From Hawksworthiomyces lignivorus (lineage: Eukaryota > Ascomycota > Sordariomycetes > Ophiostomatales > Ophiostomataceae), in contig NTMA01000040.1 in the NCBI GenBank assembly GCA_002917075.1, forward strand, positions 248,001 through 312,000: DNA of 64,000 bases. Reading direction: 5' to 3'. This document shows positions 46,408 to 57,316 of this stretch, piece after piece. The position numbers and the translations under genes are program-made. Below the pieces are notes generated by a model that saw only the letters and a list, made by a program, of their open reading frames with translations, searched no databases and was not told where the DNA came from. The number at the start of each line of letters is the position of its first letter. Position 1 is the stretch's first letter.

Positions 46408-48057
46408 ATTCTTCTATTAGCTTAGTACCTAGACCTTTGACGCCTCCGTAAAGAGTCCCTTTTAGGAGAGGATAATCGGCAGTAACCTATCAATTGAGTG
46501 AGCGAGATGTATGACGTGTCTCAAGAAACTTTGGTGAAGCTGTCTACAAAAGCATCCCCGCTTATCGCGGAATCGCTATCATCTAATAGATCTAAGGTTG
46601 CTTTGGTCGTGGTCACACAGTATGAATGAACAGTGCTGTATGCTTGCGAGTCGCGCCAGTTTTTACTGGAACGCCGGTGACCACCGACGTCGCAAAATGA
46701 CGATTTTCTCCACGGAGTGTCCGTTTTATACTCAATGACGACCCTTCAATTTCGTGTAAAAAGTATAAATGCAAGTATAGGGTCAAGAGGCAGCATCTTG
46801 GAGCTGGAGAGAGTCTGTGGGGAAAGAGGGGGAAGGGGAGCCCAAAGGAGATGGAAGTTAAGACAAAAGAAAACAAAAAGAAAGAGTGCGTGCGACAGGA
46901 GGAAGCTGCTTCAAGTGGTGACAAGAGGCTTCTGTGGACAAATTGAAAGTCACTACTCCACATAATGCCCAGACATTTGGCCACAGCCACCATGTGCTTA
47001 GATGGATCGTGCTGGTGTGGTCTTTTGCACGTTCATTCTCACTGTCTCGGTTCTTGTCAAATAAATGCCAATACGAGACATGGGATATAGTTTGGCTGAA
47101 ATGCCAGCCAGCGCTCCTCTCCCTGTATTCCCTGCCATACAAATAAACCTCTTCTGCATTCCTTAGCGAATTGTAGGCATCACTTTAAATATTAAACCCC
47201 CCCTTCTCTCGGGTTTGCTCCATCGTTCTTCTCGTCCTCTATGCCGTAAAGACACCTCGCCGAAAGATAACCAAGCCATCTTCTAGAGTTACTGACAATA
47301 TCACAAATAAAAGCAACGAGTTTAACTCCCCTCGTAACAAGAAGGGTAGGTGGTTGTTAAGTATTTCATTTAGATACCTGTTGCAGCCACTAAATAGTCA
47401 AACGCCAAACTATGAAAGACAGCCTACCAGTTGAAAAAGTGAAAAAAAAAAAAAAAAATCGAGTATGGAAGACACGGCAACGCGGGAGAGAAGCAAAATC
47501 GACAAATTTGGTGGAGATGCGGCATAAATCAAAATAGAAATTCCTCAAAAACGAGCCTCATGTTATCCCTCTAACTGGTCGAATAATTTTTCTTCTCCGA
47601 TTGATGACAGAAAACACCTCCTTATCTTATAAAGACGCCCCAGTTCTACCCCATTTCTCCCCTTATTATGGCAAGAGCAAGATCATGAACACAATATGCA
47701 AGCTAATATCATCTTGCGAAGAAAGAAGAAGACCCTACAAGACATGAAAGAGCAAAATGAACAAGCAAGAAACTTGAGACGTCAAATGCCGTGAACAAAA
47801 CAGCAACCTTCTTCCTGGGACCGAAAATGCGCCAAATGCTATGCAAATATGCAGAATGGAGGACGAGGTCCAATAACCAAAATTCCGGCAGACTAATTAT
47901 AAAGACGACCGAGAGCGAAAGGGCGAGTTGTCTGTGAATTTGACGATTACGATTAGGCTCTCAGAGGGAGGACAGCGCAAACCCCTCTGAAGAATAGCTG
48001 GAAGTGAAAGTGGCAGGCCAGTTGAAACATCGCGAGTGTCATTCTCATCGCGGGCCA
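46408..48057. other. Intergenic region
   Basis: About 1.65 kb. The right part is A-rich on the + strand (A17 run at 47442-47458), consistent with a long 3' UTR of the minus-strand poly-Gln gene. The left part is the promoter of the HAD gene. No coding sequence supported. Confidence 0.5.
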
Positions 48058-48604
48058 TTAACCGCGGCTGACCTGGCTGGCGGAAGTGCGACTGCGTTCG
48101 TCCTCCTCTTCGATCACATCACTTAGACGTGTTGGGTGGTGATGGCGTGGGATTGTCTCCCAGCCAGGCGCAGCATAGCCTTGCCCGGAATAGTCCGCCT
48201 GCGAGGGGGTTGCATAATAGTGTTGAGAAGCCGATGGGGGATATGTTGACCCTGGTGCCGACAATGATGACGGCGTACCGTATTGCAGTTCTTCTTCTAC
48301 TCGCGCAGTTACTGTTAGCCAATTTTGCCCTTTCCTCTACTCCGCTGCGTGGACTCGCTAGTTTTAACGTTGAAACTCACCTTCAAAGGTTTCGTCAGAT
48401 CCATGGCCTGTGCCGGCTTCCACGCCTTGCCCTGCTGGCTGCTGATAGTACCTTTCTCCACCGCTAGGGTTGCCTGGCACAGTGCTGCTCGGGGCCTGCG
48501 TGTACGGAGGTTGTGGTGGGTAGTGTTGTTGAGCTTGGGATGGGAGCTGTTCTAGCGCCGACTGCTGTGTTTGTTGTGTCTGTTGGGGGTGTTGCTGCGG
48601 CTGC

Positions 48605-48646
<42 letters not shown>

Positions 48647-50589
48647 TGTTGCTGTTCGCGGCTTCCTGAGCTGCCAGCTCGTTGGCGACCGGGGAGGCCC
48701 TGCGTCATTGGCACGACTTGTACACCACCAACAATGGTAGGCTGTCCTTCCTGCAGTGAGATGACTCGGTCACGCTCTTCTTGTTCACGTCGACCTAATT
48801 CTTCCCATGCTCGCCGAGCCTCGTCTTTGGAAATGGCAAGCTCCTTGCGCATTTCAGACAATTGCTTTTGAATCTTGGAATTGGACCGCTCGTTTTCGAC
48901 AGCCTCTCGAATAGCCTCCGCACGACCACGCCGCTCTTCTTGGAGAGCAGCCTCAAGCATGGCCTGAACTTCGGTATTGCGCTCCATATCGCCGCGCATC
49001 TCGAAGAACCAACGCTGGAACTTGCGCTCAGAGCTAGCCCGCAGGCGCTGAAGCTCAACTACAGCATGGAAGAGATTAGCACCTGCAGCCGACAGGTCAG
49101 TGACCTGGCGAGCCAGCTGGCGGGACAACGGGTCTCGGTCGATCTCTTCTGATCGCTGCTGCAATTGTCGAATCCAGAAGCTAGTCAAGCCTTCCCAATG
49201 GGCCGATAGCGCTTCCCAGCGCTCGAAAGCGTGCGGGAATGAATTTCTAGGCCGGCTACCAGATCCACCTGCCGCCGCATCTCCTGCTTGCCCCGCTGGA
49301 GCTTGTCCACCAAGTCGGGCAGAAGCAGCCCCGGGACCACCAGCAGGAGCTTGTGCACTGCTTGCAGCAGGCGGTGCAGAGGATGCCGGAGGCACTTGGG
49401 CAGGCTGCTGGAGACGGGCTGGTCTCTGCTGGGATTGCTGAGACTGTTGAGGTGGTATTGTAGGCTGTGTGGCTTGTTGTTGCGGGATGTTTGATGGCTG
49501 TGCAGGCTGATTGGATGAGCTAGGAGCAGTTCGGTCTGCCCGTTGCTGTCTACGCTGCGCGACGATATCGACGGGCTGACTTGGGTTGTTGGCTGCTTGA
49601 GGTGGAACGGACGTCGGCGGACCAGTTATACCAGGGGCTGCCGTCGCTGCCGCTGCTGCCGCCGCCGCCGCCGCTCTTTCCTGCTCAAGCGCCTGCCGCC
49701 TCTGCTCAGCCAAGACGCGGGCATCTTGCTCAGCTTGCGCTCTCTCTAGCCTCTCTCGTTCCGCACGGCGGGCTTCTCGCTCTTGGCGTTCCTGCATGAT
49801 TATTCTAGGTCCACGAATATTGCTGCGTGGCGAATTTGTCGGAGCTGGCACTGGAATAGGTGGTCGAGAAGTCGGAATTCCATTACCATTGGAGGCACCT
49901 CCCTCGGCGAGGAGTTCTGCCATGCTTGCGTTTTCTTCTTCGTAGTCAGGAGACAGCGCAAAGGGATGTGTCAAACCTTCTATGGCAAAGAGGATAGCGT
50001 TGTGAGTTCGCTTCGAGATCCGCACGGCAGGGTGCACACCAGACCTATCCCGAGTTGTAGCAGGTGCCTCAAATAGTGAGGCTGGTCTAGGAGATCGATC
50101 TACGCCAAACGTGTCCTTGTCTTCGCCCTCGTCTTCTTGATCGTCGCTCAAATCTTCCGAAGGCGGTCTGTGTGTGTTGAAGGGTCGGTCTCGTAGCTGT
50201 GACACAATTTGTTCGACTCTAACAGCTTGATCTGCTGGTTCGATTGCTGGTATGCCAGGACGCGGGCTGATGCCAGTCGAGACGGCAGCGAGGTGAATAC
50301 GTCTCGAAGGACCGGCTCTGGAGTCGGCAGTTAGTGTGGAAGGCTGCGGCCCGACCTCACTAGGAGGCGGACTGGCAACAAAACGAGGTGTCCGGCGCAA
50401 AGTGCGCTGAGAGGTCGGTGTGGACCTTGCGTCCCGCTCAGAGAATACAGGGAAACCCTGTTGCTCTCGAGGCGAACGAGGTCGTTCGGAGGTCGAAGGC
50501 CGGCGCTGCCGGCGCTGTCTGTCGTGTCTTGATTCTGGTTCGTAACGGTCGTAACGGTCGTTAAAAGGAACGGGGTTTGGGTCGCTCAA
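48058..50589 (-). CDS. Large poly-Gln/poly-Ala coiled-coil protein, function unknown
   Basis: Two exons, 50589-48381 and 48299-48058, in phase, give 816 residues. The N-terminus is Arg/Ser/Pro-rich and disordered. A short globular-looking part (ISKRTHNAILFAIEGLTHPF, residues ~190-225) precedes an Arg/Glu/Gln coiled coil (~265-310), a poly-Ala run, and Gln/Pro/Ala linkers. A second structured part (HAFERWEALSAHWEGLTSFWIRQL, about 450-520) leads into a long coiled coil to about 630. A poly-Gln tract of 17 residues comes from a CTG/TTG repeat at about 48605-48655. The last exon encodes RLSDVIEEEDERSR. There is no signal or membrane segment. The conserved-looking HAFERWEALSAHWEGLT block marks it as a genuine fungal protein, but I do not know its role; scaffold or regulatory function is only a guess. 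Confidence 0.8.
48600..48658 (-). repeat. CAG/CTG microsatellite (poly-Gln)
   Basis: Tandem CTG then TTG/CTG units on the + strand encode consecutive Gln residues in the coiled-coil protein. Confidence 0.9.
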
Positions 50590-53500
50590 TGTGCCCCGGC
50601 CTCAATGCTCAGCACCAGACAAAAGCTGATGCACGAGCGAATAAAGTAGCTGGAATCCGCTGAAGTTGGTGCGAATTGAAAGAAGCTTCTGGCTATATGT
50701 GGTAAGAAGTTGAAAGCGAGCTACTCTTGAAAGGTAGAACAAGGTATGTGAAGACACGAATAGCTTGTGGTTCCAAGTATAACCCTATAAGGTGCTTAGT
50801 ATAACCGACAAGTAATGTTTGGGCTTAGAATATGTCTGGATGTGTCGTTTTTGAGGGAAATGCTTCTGCCACAATCGAGACTATTTGGACTCCTGAGGGA
50901 AAATGCTCGGTACGGAGTACAGGCAGATCAAATATGAATACAGGAGAACAGCAGGGAGCTTGATGTAGATGGTAGGTATTTGCTAAAGGTATATGACAGG
51001 AAGATCTGCGGAGGGACTAATAGCACAGGAGATGTAGCACTCACCTTTTTGTTGCAGCCCAGAAGTCGAAGAAAGATAAAAAAAATGATGCTGAGAATGT
51101 GAGGAGAGACACACTGTAATCAATTGACAGAATTGAGTAAACAGATAGGAAAAGGAAAGTAGCCTTGAACAGGAAATGTATTGAGGTTGAGGGCAGAAAG
51201 CGAGAGATATGGTCTCCTGGCGTCATTAGCACAATAAATTGGGGAGGCTGGGAAGAGGTGGCGGGGATGCGCCCGAAAGAGGTGTTCTATACAGCAAAAA
51301 AAAAAATCACTTACAAGGGTGTGAGCAATTGGCGGGAGGCGAGGAGCGGGAGTGGATAGTGCCTTGGTGTGGGTGGAGAGATATTTGCCAGCTCGTTATA
51401 GGCTGTTGCTTCTGAGGGTCTTCCCCCGTCCGCCTGTTGGAATCGATTTGCGACGTGTAGACGTACGCTCTAGGTACATGCATCCGAAGACAAGGTAAGC
51501 GGCCGCGATAGAGGCCAGGCCAATAGTTGGGCTGAAAAGCTGTGCTGGCAAATAAGGCAGCGGAAGCTAAAGGTGAGTGATAGCAGAGTGTGCTGAAATG
51601 GCCAGTGAGTGGCTCGTGTCTTGTCGCTGGCCGCGTTGGGATACTGGTGCGAACGGAATCAAACGCAAGGTCTCCCAAATTGAGCTCCGAGTTGCACGTT
51701 GGTCAACGGTGGTATAAACAAAAAGCTGTGAAATCATTCGAAATTGCAGGGTCTTTGCTCGGCATAGACAAAGCGACAAACAAAGGGATGGAATCAGCAA
51801 ATCAACAATCGGCGCAAACCACCTAGAACCGCAGCAATGGCCTGCTAGCTGTTTGTGCTGTTAAGTTTGGCGATCTGATGAATTTGAGTTCGTGGTCGCT
51901 CGCCGGTCCCATTCAACCTTTCTAAATCCGCCTACACCTCTCGTCGCAGAATACTCTTTGTAGGCTGCCCAACACTACGCCAGAACCCAACGAAACCTCC
52001 ACGCCCGCCAACCCCCCATCCACGGGCTAGATGTGTATGCAGTGTGAGCAAACCAATGCCGGACGAACTCGAAGCTGAACGGGGAAATCAAGAATCCACG
52101 TTTGTGCTGGTACAAGCATGGCTCTGAACATCAATGGTCGTTGATGGAGAGACGATTCATGTAGAATCACACCTAGTTATGACATCAAGTCCGCTGTGCG
52201 ACGAGAGCAGTTGATTTTTACTTTCTCGAATGCCGAATTAAGACTTATGGGCCTCGTTTCTTCTATAGGTTTGTCGCACCGCACTGTCGTTGAATAAGGC
52301 CGCCTACAGAGTCATTGGGTTATGCTCCCTCGATTTCAAATTTCTGGTGTTTGTTCGACTAAGGTGTTTCGCTGCGGTGGGATTGACAGGGGCGACGGGG
52401 AGGCAAGCTTCCAAGTTAACGGAGAGAAAAAGAAAGAAAGAAAAAAGAAAGAAAGCGCGGAACGGCGCGACAGTGTCAGCAGGCGATATCGCAAAATAAG
52501 CTCTTCTTCTGGCAATCCCAGAAAAGAGAAAGGCCGTCGGGGAGAGTTTGAAAAAAAAAAAAAAGGGGGGGCCCAGGAAAAAAGAGTAGAGTCAGAAAAC
52601 TCAAGAATTAGAGCATGTAGGTAAAAGAATAGTATTTAATAGAATTACACCAGCCCTGCGCGTCAGCGATCTGTGTTTCGACGAGGCGAAGGGAAGCTAC
52701 CGGTGAGCCCTGATGCGCGTTTCATAATCTATCAAATTGAAAGAAATTAAAGAATTTTTGTGCAAGAACGTAAAGAAGCGCGTCTGTCACGTTCAATGTG
52801 CGATATTCAAGAGCGCAATGATGACTAGACAGATCGCATGGAAGGTCTCCGCTGTAGAGTACGGAGTAAAGAGACGGAGAGAAGAATCGGCTGCTTAGAG
52901 ACGAAATATAAAATTAAACAGGAGACGCGTCCAGGAAGTCTTTCCGCGCACGTACTCCTAAGGAGCATGCAAGGAATATGCAAAATTGCTCCGGATGCAC
53001 CTTCTTTCACACTGGGTGCAATTTTTGCGGCCTTTTGAACTTTCTTTTTATACCAATTTATCATTTTAAGCTGAATATTTACCAAAGACGGCACAATACG
53101 CAGCTCTAAAAAGAATGAACCCGGAAAGTGCAACGCAAAAAGCACTGCAAAGTTAGAGCACCACTCCCTTCAGATAGAGTTTTGCGCGTTTCGCACGAGA
53201 TCGAGTATTGTGGCAAGAATCTCCGTTTACACTGAAGCAGAAGAACAACGAAAACATGATAATGGAATATGACCTATGTGTGTACGTACTCGTACTCCAT
53301 ACATTGATCGTTTATCATAATAATTGTTCTCCGTACACTCTTACAAACTAGGAAAGAGCAGCTCGCTCCAGCGGCGCTCCCGCTCCCGCTTTTACTTCGC
53401 CGGCGCTTTTGGCGGGTTGATCCCTCTCTACTCCGTACTGCCTCCAGAGGCTGCTAGCCCCTTCGCGTATTCCCTTCGGCTAGGATCCAGGGAGTTCTTG

Positions 53501-55055
53501 GGCTGGTTCAGCCACCGTGGAAAGTAGCCCATGCGCGCCATGCTCGACAGACACCTCCACAGGCTGTAATCATACAGATGTGGTTAAGTGCGACATCAGA
53601 TTGCCCCAATTTTATCTTTTTCTTTGGTAAACGTACCTTTTTGTCTCTGCTTTAAGACACCAGGCCTTGGGAGCCAGGAAATTAGGTTCCCACTCTAGTG
53701 GCAACTGTCCGTCGTTCTGTTCCGTCCCTCGTAAGCTTACATGCGCAATACGTACGAGTAGCTAACAGCATGGTCCAGATACAAGGTGACAGAAAACAGG
53801 AGCGCAAGTCTAGTAATTGTAGTCGTTAAAGCGCAACGAACACAGCTGTCTCTGACTTTATTTGTAGCTGCATAACAACAAGACTTTAGCGAATGCTATG
53901 GTGCCCGTCTCCCACTTTCAAGAAGCGGTGTGGATATTCCAAACTTCGAAAGCAAGGAGCCTCCCCCCTCCCAGCCACAAAATGTGAAAACAAGACCGAG
54001 ATAGTGAGAGTCGTGGACTGACAGCTGGCATCTGGGAGTAAATTTAATAAATGTCACGCTAAAATCCTCTCTGAGCTGGCACTTTCCAGACGATGCTACG
54101 CAAGATGCATCCTTCGTTCGCGACGAGATTGGATGCCTCCAAGCTAGCTACCCAATAGCCCTCCAGAATTCGCCGGTCTCGAGCTGCTGGCCAACTACAT
54201 GTTCACCAGAAGAACCCAACAGGTTGGTTCTAGTTCAGCACTGGGATAGCTATCCTCCCACCCGCTTCCCTGCCAAGAACCACACCATCAGAAGTGGTTT
54301 GCATACAAGTATTGAGCTCACAAGCGCAGGTAGCCGTCAAAGGATGCTGCTGCCGCTGATAAGGGAACAAAATTCTTAGCGGACAGTTCAGCTCCAAAGA
54401 GTAGAATAAATTAAATATTTTAGCCTCTCGTGACATTAAAAGTATGTGCATCATGCGTTGGTTCCAAGTCAATCGCAGACCGGGTTTTGCTTGTGTTTTT
54501 TCTCCCGGTTCGCTCAGGATCCTGGTTGCGATGGTCTCGCATCAGATCCGCCCTTCCGTAATGAGACGACTCTCAAGTCCCAGCTATCATTTTCAGGTTT
54601 TCTTGTTCGAAATCAGACTAGAACAAATATGCTGCCGCAGCTTATTAGTAACTTAAACGAAGTGGCCATGCATGCAATATAGTTACGCTTAAAGGGCATG
54701 GCTAGAAGCATATAGAAAAATAATAATTAGCTGCTGACTGTTATGACAACATCTGGAGATCTCTTCTTTTTGGGCACATAAATTTGCACAGGTTCGATCC
54801 AAGCACTAAACGCATTGAAAGTCATCACAAAATCCTTTTAAAAATCGCTCCACTTCTATAGAAGGCTCTCTATTCAATGCAAAATTACACCAATCTCCAT
54901 CTGTTCGACTTATGTCGACTGGGATAAGCCATATAAACTAGAGAGCTAAATGACAAGTACAAAGATGTGTTACGAAAAACAAACAAAACAGTGACGACCA
55001 GTCTCTCCATCCACGACAAGACCCCCCTTCCCATGCTTTCAAAACAGGAAAAAAT
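50590..55055. other. Long gene-free region
   Basis: About 4.5 kb between the poly-Gln gene start and the HEX1 stop. It contains A/GA-rich tracts (52420-52570), a G-run next to an A-run (52549-52572) and three TACGGAGTA motifs (50911, 52860, 53429 reverse). Short ORFs have no protein-like features. I looked for a tRNA around the B-box-like GGTTCGATCC at 54791-54800 and found no cloverleaf or A box. Confidence 0.5.
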
Positions 55056-55834
55056 TTACAGGCTAGCACCGTGCACAACCTTCATGTCAACAGCCAGCTC
55101 GCGGCCCTGGTCGTTAACAACTAGGACACGGACAGAGCCACGGCCAGACTCGAATGCACGCGAAAGACGAGCCCACAGGTTGGACTGGTCAATGACAGGC
55201 AGGCCCTGCTTGACATCACCGGTCTCGGTCATGGCAACAACGGTGCCCTCCTGCAGATCCAGCACGCGGTACTGCTTGAAGACGGGGCCCAGCATGGTCT
55301 GGACAACGACGCTAGGAGACGGGCTCGACACGAAGGAAGACTCCTCATGGAGCTTCTTGGTGAAGAGGTCGACACCCAGGTAGCGGTGCTGGCCCGTGGC
55401 AGCGGAAGTGGAGATGCGGATCACCTGGCAAGGGCGGCCCTGTAGAATCAAGATGTCGCCAATGCGGATGTGATGGCACGGGATGGTGACCGTGTTGCGC
55501 GGAACATCCTCCTCGGAGCTCCGGCGGCGCGAGCCACTACCGCGAGTGGACTCGCGGTACTCCGTAACCTTGATCTCCTCGACGCCTTCCGGATGGAACA
55601 AACGGTCAGCTAATTTATGCACACCGTGGCGGAACGAGTGATAGTTGCCTGCATTTATGCAAAGCGAGAAAAAAAAGAAAATAACATGCTTAGTAACCGT
55701 CATCGCTATGGCAGAGCGAGCCGGGGGATCGAGAGAGAGATGGAACAAAGCGACATTGTAACATCTTCTATCAAGACTCTGCTTAAAGCAAAAACTGGAA
55801 TAAACAACTCACCCTCTTCGTCGTAGTAACCCAT
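55056..55834 (-). CDS. hex1: Woronin body major protein HEX1
   Basis: Self-assembling eIF5A-like protein that forms the crystalline core of Woronin bodies, the peroxisome-derived plugs of septal pores. From the usual start ATG 55834 (MGYYDEEG) exons 55834-55813 and 55648-55056 give 204 residues. The intron joins MGYYDEEG to NYHSFRHGVHKLADR as in other fungi. The core is nearly canonical: TVTIPCHHIRIGDILILQGR, STSAATGQHRYLGVDLFTKK, SVVVQTMLGPVFKQYRVLD and VAMTETGDVKQ. The family normally ends with the peroxisomal signal Ser-Arg-Leu; here the last residues are VVHGASL, so the tripeptide is Ala-Ser-Leu, outside the usual PTS1 consensus. Upstream, two further exons continue the same frame without an AUG (see separate entry). 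Confidence 0.96.
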
Positions 55835-56690
55835 CTTGTTAGATTTAGCACGGGAGAAAGTCGACGGCTCGACGATATCCTCAGCGACCTTGGTCTTGCG
55901 GGTGAAAGTGCTGCCTTGCGGTTGAACAAGAGGAGCGTCAACGGTAGTAGAGTCCTCTACAGAGAAGGACTGCTGCTGCTGCTGGGGGAAGTGGCCGCCG
56001 TCAACAGTTGAATCGGCGAAAGTGCGGGCTTCTTCACGGTAGTTGGGCTGGTAGCGGGTGCGATATTCACGCTCAGCAATGTCAATAGGAGAGTCGTAGT
56101 AGTCACGGCGAACGTCGATGTCTACAGAGGATTCAGAGAATGTCGTGCGAGGACTGAAAAGAGTTAGCGGGTGTTGTTGGAATGTAGCATGAAGGGCAGA
56201 CAATGAGCTTCAACGGTTCCGAGTCCTTGACTGATAGCTGAACTCATTGGAATGACGGAACGCGCCGCACGCCCGTCAGATTGACACGCGAGGGCCGATC
56301 GACATGCAACGGTCGCAGCTAATCTCAGACAGGCTCTAAAAACTAAGCTTCGAAGCCCACTACAATCACTTACCGAAGTTCACGGCGGACACCAGGACGG
56401 CGGTAACGTTCCTCTTCACGAGTAATTCGGACCTCTTCTTCCCGATGCGGGTAGCGGTTGTTGCTAGACTCGTCGGCAACGTACGAAGAAGAAGAGTATT
56501 GACCTTCCCGTCCGGGCCGTTGGTGGAGATGAGGGAGCTGAACGCTGAACTCCTCGTGGGTAGATTGGCTGGTAGTGACCTCAGAGGCCTGGTTGTTGTT
56601 GTTGTCCTCCTTGTAGGATGACGGGAAAATGCTAAAGGGCACGGGGACTCTGGCTTCAAAATCCAGGTTGACGACCTTTGACGGCGGGCG
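55835..56690 (-). other. HEX1 upstream reading frame (N-terminal extension), no AUG
   Basis: Two exons, 56690-56374 and 56153-55835 (continuing into the HEX1 start exon), stay in frame with HEX1 across both a GT-AG intron and the MGYY start: about 212 extra codons. The sequence looks coding: FEARVPVPFSIFPSSYKED, EEEVRITREEERYRRPGVRRE, VDIDVRRDYYDSP, EREYRTRYQPNYREEAR. An acceptor (TTCTAG) precedes 56690, so another exon should lie upstream. Yet no ATG occurs on the minus strand from 57228 down to 55835. A CTG at 56666-56664 has A at -3 and G at +4. So the extension is either begun by a distant exon through a long intron, by a near-cognate codon, or is leader sequence. Confidence 0.6.
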
Positions 56691-57316
56691 CTAGAAGGGA
56701 AAAAAAAAGTTCAAGACTTTTTTTTTCCTCCAGGCGCTCTTTCTTCAAAGGAAGGGGAGAAAGAGTCTGTAGCCTAAGGCTAACTGTAGTTGCAAGATGC
56801 GAGGGTGGAAATTTGGCTTGGGAAGCTTTGCAAGTGGTATAGAAGGGAAGGAGAAAAAGAAAAGAGGAAAGAGAAGAAAAGCGAGAAGCGAGAGGGAGGG
56901 CAGGAAAGAAATAGGGGACGGCCTGCAAAGAAATAGGAAAACCGGTAAATGGCCTACAATGGGTTCGTCCGAGTGGCTGACAAGGGGTTGAAGGGGAAAA
57001 AAGAGGTGGACAGTATGGAGCGCGCTCACAGAAGAGGCAGAGGTGACGAACGAGGGTGCAGCAGACAGAGCAAGCCCGCAGCCAAAGGCAGCCAAGGCAG
57101 CCAAAGGCCCCCAGAACAACACACTAGCAGGAACAAAAACAAACGAAGCTGCACAGCAACGGGACAGGCTAGCAACCTACGTCGTAAAAGGGGACAGAAA
57201 AGACGGTTCAAATGACAGATGATCCCTACATCTGTGTGCTTAGTCGTACATGGGAGATACAAAGATGACTGCTAGTATGTACGCTCCTCTCAAAGGTACT
57301 CCTAGTCGTACGCCGG
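56691..57316. promoter_or_regulatory. HEX1 5' region (leader intron and/or promoter)
   Basis: About 630 bp, strongly pyrimidine-rich on the minus strand and free of ATG on that strand between 56691 and 57228. This is consistent with a long leader or 5' intron of HEX1; the split from the divergent ORF is not clear. Confidence 0.45.

Noticed and set aside
52420..52624. Lys/Arg/Glu-rich small ORF
   Set aside because: Produced by an A/G-rich low-complexity tract; no gene-like structure.
54781..54810. tRNA-like B box GGTTCGATCC
   Set aside because: No A box at the right distance and no acceptor-stem pairing could be drawn. The similar GGTTCGATC near 10137 failed the same test.
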